DNA from: Actinomycetota bacterium
Lineage (GTDB): Bacteria > Actinomycetota > Acidimicrobiia > Acidimicrobiales > CADCSY01
Reading direction: 5' to 3'
Assembly: GCA_016178435.1 (NCBI GenBank)
Contig: JACOTK010000144.1
Span: 1 to 5,460 of the forward strand
DNA: 5,460 bases
Position numbers and translations under genes: made by a program. Positions 1-4,265 of this stretch are shown here, piece by piece (the first letter of the stretch is position 1; each line of letters begins with the position of its first letter). The notes below the pieces were generated by a model. The model saw only the letters and a list, made by a program, of their open reading frames with translations. It was not told the origin of the DNA and did not search any database.

Positions 1-587
1 CCGAATCTCGGGTAGTTGTTGTCGACCATCGTCACGTAGGTCCAGATCCGGTACTGGTAGTTGTTGACCTGCACCAGGAAGTCCCGCATGCCGTGGGGCC
101 ACGCACCGGTGAACAGCACGGCGAACCAGCCGATCACGGCAGCCACCGCGGCACCGATCAGGAAAATCATCAGCACGACGTAGTGCGGAATCGCCTTCAG
201 CACGTTGAGTCCCGCTGACCGGGACGCGGACTCCGGCGCCGCCGGCAGGTTCAACCGGACGGCCGGATAGCCGTTGTTGTCGACCGCGCCGGTCGAGAAC
301 TCGAATGGCGGGTACGCCTGCGACCAGCCGACGAGGAACCCACCGGCGCGAGCGTTGTACCGCTCATACATCACCATCACGCCGAAGACGCCCGGATGCA
401 GTTTGCCGGTGAAGATCAGCATCAGCCAGTACACGAAGAACACCACACGCGCCAGCGACTGGAGCGCGGACAGGATCAGGGCGTGCGGGATGTACAGCAC
501 CCAGTTCACGAGCGGTCGCCACCGCGCCAACTCATACGGTGAGTCGACGACCAGGTACGGCTCGTGACCGTTGATCGCCTGGTTCAC
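1..587 (-). CDS. DUF4389-type integral membrane protein, C-terminus beyond left edge
   Basis: A frame open from a GTG start at 587 to the window edge gives 195 codons of an incomplete protein. The start is fixed by a strong Shine-Dalgarno sequence (AGGAGGT, 5-nt spacer). After a short polar N-terminus come two hydrophobic blocks, at about residues 27-60 and 129-160, each probably a transmembrane hairpin or long helix. Each block begins with Ile-Pro-His (33-35 and 133-135), ends in Phe-Thr-Gly (59-61 and 159-161), and is followed by an aromatic stretch ending Tyr-Pro-x-Phe (92-95 and 192-195). This duplicated pattern matches what I know of DUF4389 membrane proteins, whose biochemical role is unknown. 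The start overlaps the stop of an open frame upstream by GTGA, so it may be translated from the same message as the NTase/HTH cassette. The membrane location is secure; the family name is from memory of its motifs. Confidence 0.8.
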   Translation of the reverse strand, partial: MNQAINGHEPYLVVDSPYELARWRPLVNWVLYIPHALILSALQSLARVVFFVYWLMLIFTGKLHPGVFGVMVMYERYNARAGGFLVGWSQAYPPFEFSTGAVDNNGYPAVRLNLPAAPESASRSAGLNVLKAIPHYVVLMIFLIGAAVAAVIGWFAVLFTGAWPHGMRDFLVQVNNYQYRIWTYVTMVDNNYPRF

Positions 588-802
588 AGCGGACCTCCTC
601 CCAGGGGGACCGGCCTCCCCGCATTGTTCCGGTTCAGCCTTGCCAGGGAAGCGCCTGTGGGCCAGGGCACAAAGTCCTGAACACGGGTCGTGGGCGTCGG
701 CGGTGCGTCGGGCGGATCGTCACGGCAGGCGTTCCGTGCGAGTTGGACCATGTCTGCGCCGTACTCATCGCGGAACTCGCTGGGTGCAAGGGCCTGCACC
801 TC
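584..802 (-). pseudogene. Open frame after the HTH gene: possible frameshifted tail or gene remnant
   Basis: Downstream of the HTH gene a different minus frame is open from 850 to a TGA at 584-586, and that TGA forms a GTGA overlap with the DUF4389 start. From about 802 down, its codons show the G/C third-position preference of real genes here. No convincing ribosome-binding site precedes any start inside it; the ATG at 850 directly follows an in-frame TGA and has no Shine-Dalgarno. Moving from the HTH frame to this one takes a single +1 shift near 795-803 (Ile-Glu-Arg then Glu-Val-Gln-Ala-Leu). One stretch, Leu-Ala-Pro-Ser-Glu-Phe-Arg-Asp-Glu-Tyr-Gly-Ala-Asp-Met-Val, resembles the N-terminal motif of small actinobacterial proteins and ADOP-type permeases (Pro-x-x-Phe-Arg-x-x-Tyr-Gly-x-x-Met). 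So it may be a truncated remnant of such a gene or a frameshifted extension of the HTH protein. The left boundary is certain; the right one is a guess. Confidence 0.3.
593..599 (-). promoter_or_regulatory. Shine-Dalgarno sequence of the DUF4389 gene
   Basis: Read on the minus strand, AGGAGGT lies 5 nt before the GTG at 587. It is the best ribosome-binding match in the left part of the window. It supports a GTG start and rules out a later internal start. Confidence 0.75.
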
Positions 803-1220
803 CTCGCTCGATGCGTATGAGCATCGCTGCCGATGGAACAACCTTGCCATTCAGATACGTGCTCAACCGAGACGCGCTCGTACCCACCAGATCTGCGAAC
901 TGCGCTCTGGTGAGCCCCGAGCGCTCTACGGCGGTTCGAACCCGTTCAGCGACCGCGGCACGGTAGGCGTGGTCTGCGCGCGTTCTGGCACGTTCGATTG
1001 CCATCGCGAACAACTTGCTTACCCCATCACCGTCACGATAGGCGATGTAGCGCTCGACGCGGCGGGCTACAGGACCCCACGGACGTCGACGAATCTCGAC
1101 AAATATGGGCTGCCAGTCGGAAACGAGACCGCGGTCGACAGCGGTCACGAGAGCCTCATACGGCCAGGTCGTAATGTCGTCCAGAGGGGAAGCGTCGACG
1201 TTGCGGAACTGCACGGGCAT
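765..1220 (-). CDS. XRE-type helix-turn-helix protein, candidate antitoxin
   Basis: The protein has 151 residues from an ATG at 1220 that overlaps the NTase stop as TGATG. GGAG (minus strand, 1231-1228) lies 7 nt upstream and supports this start over the in-frame one at 1289, which would run deep into the NTase gene. Residues 1-85 form a mostly helical N-terminal region (Pro-Trp-Gly-Pro-Val-Ala-Arg around 47-53) that I do not recognise as a separate family. Residues about 90-137 are a Cro/XRE helix-turn-helix: Ser-Gly-Leu-Thr-Arg-Ala-Gln-Phe-Ala then Gly-Thr-Ser-Ala-Ser-Arg-Leu-Ser-Thr-Tyr-Leu, ending in Val-Val-Pro-Ser-Ala. The last residues (Gly-Gly-Ala-Gly-Pro onward) look unnatural for the fold, and a +1 frameshift there is possible. 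Coupling to an NTase-fold partner suggests an antitoxin and autorepressor. It is not an AbiEi homologue that I can recognise. The HTH call is firm; the antitoxin role is inferred. Confidence 0.72.
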   Translation of the reverse strand: MPVQFRNVDASPLDDITTWPYEALVTAVDRGLVSDWQPIFVEIRRRPWGPVARRVERYIAYRDGDGVSKLFAMAIERARTRADHAYRAAVAERVRTAVERSGLTRAQFADLVGTSASRLSTYLNGKVVPSAAMLIRIERGGAGPCTQRVPR

Positions 1221-1909
1221 CAAGTTGCTCCACTGAGTCGAAGCGCCAGTTCGCGAGTTTCGCCTACCACGGCGTCCCAGCGGTGCCAACGTTTGTCGAG
1301 TCCCTTGTATCGGCTCAGCTCATGAATCACATCGGGGTCACGAGGCTGCGGATCGGCAAGCGCGATCACAAGCGACGTGAGCACAGACGCAGGTTCATCC
1401 GAGCGATCTGCGTAATAGGCTCCGATGTCAGCGAGCACCGCCACCGCGCTGCTCTCACCGAGATGGTCTGCGAGCGCCACCGTGTCGAGATAGTCACGCA
1501 CGAAGTTGCGCTGCACGACAAGGTAAGCCTTGACGCGTAGGGTTTCGGCAGCAGTTGGTGCGACCACAATTGCCCCTTCGCCGACATCGACCTTGCAAGT
1601 CTCGAGCGGACGTGTGCGGCGCATCTGACGGAGACCGGCTTCGATTCCGCCAAGGCTTCCCATGATGGTGAACGGTGGTTTGGACGCCCGAACCGATGTT
1701 GCCCACCCTTCGGTTGCCTCCACGGCATCAAGGACCGCCTCGTAGCGATCAATGAGATCTGCCAACACGTGGTCGTGGTCGAAGGAGTCGCGGTGGCCGG
1801 CATGGAGCGCTGCAGCTGAGCCGCCCACGAGGACGGCGTCTGGAACGGTCACCTGTAGCTGTGCCGCCGAGGTAAGCACCCTCTTGAGGGTCGGGCTCAT
1901 CTCTGTCAC
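1220..1909 (-). CDS. AbiEii-like nucleotidyltransferase, candidate toxin
   Basis: The protein has 229 residues if read from the GTG at 1909. Near its N-terminus is the nucleotidyltransferase-fold signature: Leu-Val-Gly-Gly-Ser-Ala (Gly29-Gly30-Ser31), then His-Arg-Asp-Ser-Phe-Asp-His-Asp, giving the metal-binding Asp44-x-Asp46. A later Thr-Leu-Arg-Val-Lys-Ala-Tyr (Lys127) and Arg-Asp-Tyr-Leu-Asp (138-142) match the Lys and Arg-Asp-x-x-Asp motifs of the AbiEii/MenT (DUF1814) group. Characterised relatives transfer nucleotides to tRNA or other targets and block growth. The C-terminal tail (Tyr-Lys-Gly-Leu-Asp, then Arg-Trp-His) is outside that core. The gene is coupled to a downstream HTH protein, so the toxin-like gene comes first, the reverse of AbiEi-AbiEii. 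In-frame starts at 1972 (GTG), 1921 (ATG) and 1900 (ATG) exist. I chose 1909 because a TATGAT -10 box lies 7 nt before it, which suits a leaderless transcript, and no start has a good Shine-Dalgarno. The fold is confident; toxicity is inferred. Confidence 0.75.
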   Translation of the reverse strand: MTEMSPTLKRVLTSAAQLQVTVPDAVLVGGSAAALHAGHRDSFDHDHVLADLIDRYEAVLDAVEATEGWATSVRASKPPFTIMGSLGGIEAGLRQMRRTRPLETCKVDVGEGAIVVAPTAAETLRVKAYLVVQRNFVRDYLDTVALADHLGESSAVAVLADIGAYYADRSDEPASVLTSLVIALADPQPRDPDVIHELSRYKGLDKRWHRWDAVVGETRELALRLSGAT

Positions 1910-1916
1910 GACGCTT

Positions 1917-1945
1917 ATCATATCTGATATATGGAGCTGACACTG
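1917..1945 (-). promoter_or_regulatory. Promoter of the NTase/HTH cassette
   Basis: On the minus strand TATGAT (1922-1917) is a good actinobacterial -10 box in an A/T-rich patch. The -35 is weak: CAGTGT at 17 bp or GTGTCA at 15 bp spacing. Transcription would start about 7-8 nt after the -10, at the GTG at 1909, so the message would be leaderless. The -10 lies partly inside the palindrome at 1920-1930. Confidence 0.45.
1920..1930. promoter_or_regulatory. 11-bp palindrome over the leftward -10 box
   Basis: ATATC-T-GATAT is a perfect 5-bp inverted repeat around one base, with no further symmetry outside it. It covers half of the -10 box of the NTase/HTH cassette. It could be the operator of the HTH protein, whose XRE class usually binds short palindromes. 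A/T-rich promoter sequence can give such symmetry by chance. Confidence 0.35.
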
Positions 1946-1959
1946 ACAAGTGCTTGACA
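1944..1959. promoter_or_regulatory. Candidate TetR operator overlapping the -35 box
   Basis: TGACAAGTGCTTGACA is an imperfect palindrome: arms TGaCAAG and CTTGaCA pair except for one A/A position, around a TG centre. The right arm contains the whole TTGACA -35 box of the tetR operon, so a bound dimer would block RNA polymerase. Length and symmetry fit TetR-family operators. It also lies in the likely -35 region of the opposite promoter, so one repressor could affect both directions. Confidence 0.5.
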
Positions 1960-1982
1960 CTCGCCTAATCACGTTCTACAAT
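1954..1982 (+). promoter_or_regulatory. Near-consensus housekeeping promoter of the tetR operon
   Basis: TTGACA (1954-1959), a 17-bp spacer and TACAAT (1977-1982) match the SigA/sigma-70 consensus at 11 of 12 positions. The predicted transcription start, about 5-8 nt after the -10, falls on the ATG at 1987 or the adjacent ATG at 1990. The tetR message should therefore be leaderless, a common arrangement in actinobacteria. Confidence 0.75.
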
Positions 1983-1986
1983 CCGA

Positions 1987-2616
1987 ATGATGTTAGGAGA
2001 ACCGGTTAGAGATCGGCGGGCCGAACGCCATGCGGCTACGAGGGCGGAGATCCTCGAGGCCGCATGGGAGCAGGTGCGGGCCAACGGGTTGGCGGCGTTG
2101 TCGCTGCGAGACCTCGCACGCACCATCGGGATGCAGCCGTCGTCGCTCTACAGCTACTTCGACTCGAAGAACGCCATCTATGACGCCATGTACGCGCAGG
2201 GCGCGCAGCAGTTCGTCGACGAGCAGAAGGCGTCGATGCGGACGCCGGATGACCCGCTCGAGGCGCTCAAGGCTGTCTTGCGCTTCTTCGTCAATTTCTG
2301 CGCTGCGGACAGCGCTCGGTACCAGTTGCTGTTCCAGCGCACGATCCCGGGGTTCGAGCCGTCCCCGGCATCGTTCAAGATCTCCGAGGACAACCTCGCC
2401 GAGCTCGGCGAGCTGCTCGCCCGCTGTGGGGTGAGTGATCCCCCGATGCTCGACCTGTTCACCGCACTCGGCACGGGCCTCACCGACCAGCAAATGTCCA
2501 ACGATCCTGGCGGCGACCGCTGGGTCCGGCTGATCGACGAGGCGGTCGAGATGTTCTACCAGCACATCACCAACAAGGCGAGGAAGCCTGGAAAGGGAAG
2601 GAGACCAAGATCATGA
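1987..2616 (+). CDS. TetR/AcrR-family transcriptional repressor
   Basis: A 209-residue protein of normal family length. Residues about 17-68 form the N-terminal DNA-binding domain: Arg-Ala-Glu-Ile-Leu-Glu-Ala-Ala-Trp, then the helix-turn-helix Leu-Ser-Leu-Arg-Asp-Leu-Ala-Arg-Thr-Ile-Gly-Met and Ser-Ser-Leu-Tyr-Ser-Tyr-Phe-Asp-Ser-Lys, the classic TetR recognition helix and following turn. Residues about 85-195 are the helical ligand and dimer domain. Ser-Ala-Arg-Tyr-Gln-Leu-Leu-Phe followed by Pro-Gly-Phe-Glu-Pro-Ser-Pro resembles the WHG-type TetR C-terminal domain. The tail is very basic. The start is the first of two tandem ATGs; no Shine-Dalgarno precedes it and the promoter implies a leaderless message. 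Its stop overlaps the next start as ATGA. It is first in a three-gene operon and probably represses that operon through the palindrome at 1944-1959. The inducer is unknown but is likely a substrate of the downstream enzymes. Confidence 0.93.
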   Translation: MMLGEPVRDRRAERHAATRAEILEAAWEQVRANGLAALSLRDLARTIGMQPSSLYSYFDSKNAIYDAMYAQGAQQFVDEQKASMRTPDDPLEALKAVLRFFVNFCAADSARYQLLFQRTIPGFEPSPASFKISEDNLAELGELLARCGVSDPPMLDLFTALGTGLTDQQMSNDPGGDRWVRLIDEAVEMFYQHITNKARKPGKGRRPRS

Positions 2617-3365
2617 CAGCGACACGAGTCGCGACCATCCCGCCCATTGAGCGGGCAGAGGTCGAAGCATTGGCAAGAGCGGAATACGCACGGGTGGCCG
2701 ACCAGCTCCGGTCGCTCGCCCCAGACGACTGGTCGAAGCCAACGGATTGCCCGCTGTGGGACGTACGGGCGTTGGCGGGCCACAGCACTGGGATGCTCTC
2801 GACCTTCACGGGCTATCGGACCCTGATACGCGCCATGAGCACGGCGACGAAGGAGGCGAAACGCTCGGGTGAGGCGATGATCGACGTGCTGACAGCCAAT
2901 CAGGTCGCCGACCACGCCGGCTTGTCAAGCACCGAGCTCATTGACAAGATCGACCAGGTCGGCCCGCAGGCGGCCCGGTGGCGGGCAACGCGGCCGCTGC
3001 TGTTTCGCAAGATGCCGATGAAGGAGGAGGTAGGCGGCAAGGCCGAGACTTGGCGGATGGGCTACCTGTTCGACGTCATTCTCACCCGCGACCCGTGGAT
3101 GCACCGCGTCGATGTCGCTCGGGCCGTTGGCCACGACCTTCAGCTGACCGCCGAGCACGACGGACGGATCGTCGCCGACGTCGTGGCCGAGTGGGCCCGC
3201 CGCCACGGCAAGTCGTTTTCGCTCACACTCACCGGCGCCGCCGGGGGAACTTACGTCTCGGGCGAGAATGGTGAGCACCTGACCATCGACGCCATCGAAT
3301 TCTGCCGCACGCTCTCAGGCCGGGCGACCGGAACCGGTCTTCTCGCGCAGGAGGTGCCGTTCTGA
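2613..3365 (+). CDS. Mycothiol-dependent maleylpyruvate isomerase-family protein
   Basis: A 250-residue protein starting in an ATGA overlap with tetR. AAGGAG at 2598-2603 lies 9 nt before the ATG. The N-terminal part (about 20-175) is the DinB-like four-helix MDMPI domain: Leu-Ala-Pro-Asp-Asp-Trp, Cys-Pro-Leu-Trp-Asp-Val-Arg, then Ala-Gly-His57, and later Arg-Asp160-Pro-Trp-Met-His164-Arg-Val-Asp. In the studied Corynebacterium glutamicum enzyme the zinc ligands are His52, Glu144 and His148. The spacing of the last pair is kept here, with Asp160 in place of Glu. The C-terminal part (about 195-250) looks like the SCP2-like domain, ending Phe-Cys-Arg-Thr-Leu-Ser-Gly-Arg. Family members use mycothiol as cofactor in isomerisation or transfer reactions in the cytosol, but most are uncharacterised. 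No gentisate pathway genes are nearby, so true maleylpyruvate isomerase activity is unlikely. The family is confident; the substrate is unknown. Confidence 0.88.
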   Translation: MTATRVATIPPIERAEVEALARAEYARVADQLRSLAPDDWSKPTDCPLWDVRALAGHSTGMLSTFTGYRTLIRAMSTATKEAKRSGEAMIDVLTANQVADHAGLSSTELIDKIDQVGPQAARWRATRPLLFRKMPMKEEVGGKAETWRMGYLFDVILTRDPWMHRVDVARAVGHDLQLTAEHDGRIVADVVAEWARRHGKSFSLTLTGAAGGTYVSGENGEHLTIDAIEFCRTLSGRATGTGLLAQEVPF

Positions 3366-4090
3366 TGGAGACTCGCGTCACCGAGATCGCTCACGGCATC
3401 TACCAGCTCTCTGCCTTCGTAGGGGCGCCCATCGGCTTCAACCAGTACCTCATCGCCGGCGACGAGCCGATGCTGTTCCACACGGGCATGCGCCAGATGT
3501 TCCCGCTCGTCGCCGGCGGCGTGTCCACGATTCTGCCCCCTGAGACGTTGCGCTGGGTCAGCTTCGGTCACGTCGAAGCCGACGAGTGCGGATCGATGAA
3601 CGACTGGCTCGCCGTGGCGCCGGGCGCCACCGTCGCGCAGGGCGAGATCGGTTGCATGGTGTCCATCGGCGACCTCGCCGACCGGCCCCCGCGCGCCCTC
3701 TCCGACGGCGAGACGCTGGATATCGGGGGCCACCTGCTTCAGTGGTTCGACACCCCGCACGTGCCACACGCCTGGGAGGCCGGTGTGCTCTACGACGTGA
3801 CAACCAGAACACTGTTGTGCGGCGACTTGTTCACGCAGTACGGCGAGTATGAAGCGTCGACGACCCACGACATCGTCAGTCCCGCAATACAGGCCGAGGA
3901 CGACGTCCCGGGGTCGCTGTCACTGCACCCGACCAGCGCGACAACGATCCGGCGGCTTGCCGAGCTTGACATCGAAACCCTCGCTCCTATGCACGCGCCG
4001 GCATTCACCGGTGACTGCCGCGCCGCCCTGATCGACCTTGCCGCCGATTTCGACCGCCGCCATGCCGCGCTCGGGCTGAAGCCGTCATGA
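3365..4090 (+). CDS. Metallo-beta-lactamase-fold protein with flavodiiron-type metal site
   Basis: A 241-residue protein whose ATG overlaps the previous stop as TGATG. AGGAGGT at 3349-3355 gives a strong ribosome-binding site 9 nt upstream. Candidate ligands are His69-x-Glu71-x-Asp73 (Gly-His-Val-Glu-Ala-Asp-Glu), His135 after Thr-Pro-His, Asp154 in Leu-Leu-Cys-Gly-Asp-Leu-Phe, and His210 in Pro-Met-His-Ala-Pro. From memory the diiron site of flavodiiron proteins reads H-x-E-x-D-x62-H-x18-D-x60-H; here it is H-x-E-x-D-x61-H-x18-D-x55-H. Hydrolytic MBLs instead have H-x-H-x-D-H. The protein therefore belongs to the ODP-like branch and probably binds two irons. There is no flavodoxin domain, so electrons would come from a separate partner, if any. 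The residue after Asp73 is Glu, where many relatives have His. Possible roles are an oxidoreductase or sensor, or a hydrolase of a thiol adduct made by the neighbour. It appears cytosolic, with no signal peptide. Confidence 0.85.
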   Translation: METRVTEIAHGIYQLSAFVGAPIGFNQYLIAGDEPMLFHTGMRQMFPLVAGGVSTILPPETLRWVSFGHVEADECGSMNDWLAVAPGATVAQGEIGCMVSIGDLADRPPRALSDGETLDIGGHLLQWFDTPHVPHAWEAGVLYDVTTRTLLCGDLFTQYGEYEASTTHDIVSPAIQAEDDVPGSLSLHPTSATTIRRLAELDIETLAPMHAPAFTGDCRAALIDLAADFDRRHAALGLKPS

Positions 4091-4149
4091 CCGACCAACT
4101 CGACAACGCTGGATTTGTGGGATGGTCGCAGTCCAATCGATTCCTTTGA
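4087..4149 (+). other. 20-codon open frame overlapping the end of the MBL gene
   Basis: An ATG overlaps the MBL stop as ATGA, as at the tetR junction. It opens a frame of 20 codons (Met-Thr-Asp-Gln-Leu-Asp-Asn then Trp and Leu-stop). No clear Shine-Dalgarno precedes it. It could be a tiny peptide, the first codons of a lost fourth operon gene, or chance. No other frame downstream continues it convincingly. Confidence 0.2.
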
Positions 4150-4243
4150 ATTGACCCGGCGCACGCCGTCGGGCCGGGCGGGCGGGTTCGACCTGTCAGC
4201 GAGGATGCCGATCACGATTTCACCCGTTTCCCCGTTCCTCACC

Positions 4244-4261
4244 ATTCCCCGCCCGGGGAAT
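4244..4261. terminator. Hairpin between convergent operons, probable terminator
   Basis: ATTCCCC and GGGGAAT form a perfect 7-bp stem around a GCCC loop. It begins 4 nt past the amidase stop on the minus strand and lies about 150 nt past the MBL stop on the plus strand. It could end transcripts from both sides. No T-run follows in either direction, as is common for actinobacterial terminators. A second, G/C-only inverted repeat (CCCGGC at 4155-4160, GCCGGG at 4173-4178) lies nearer the MBL gene and is weaker evidence. Confidence 0.55.
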
Positions 4262-4265
4262 CTCG

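Noticed and set aside
274..567. 97-codon plus-strand frame within the DUF4389 gene
   Set aside because: It is antisense to a membrane protein gene with a strong ribosome-binding site and duplicated motifs. Its own translation is rich in Thr, Ser and Arg and has no domain.
1910..1972. N-terminal extension of the NTase to the GTG at 1972
   Set aside because: Its codons would cover the leftward -10 box and the palindromes, it lacks a ribosome-binding site, and the added residues (Cys, Gln, His, Ile rich) do not look like the family's N-terminus. It remains formally possible.
1993..2565. 190-codon minus-strand frame within tetR
   Set aside because: It is a complementary-strand shadow of a clear TetR gene, rich in Arg, Leu and Glu with no motif.
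3251..3868. 205-codon minus-strand frame across the MDMPI-MBL junction
   Set aside because: It is antisense to two well-supported genes and has no start signal or domain.
4182..4196. GGGTTCGACC resembling a tRNA T-arm
   Set aside because: The flanking bases do not pair to a 5-bp stem and no anticodon arm or acceptor stem is found around it.
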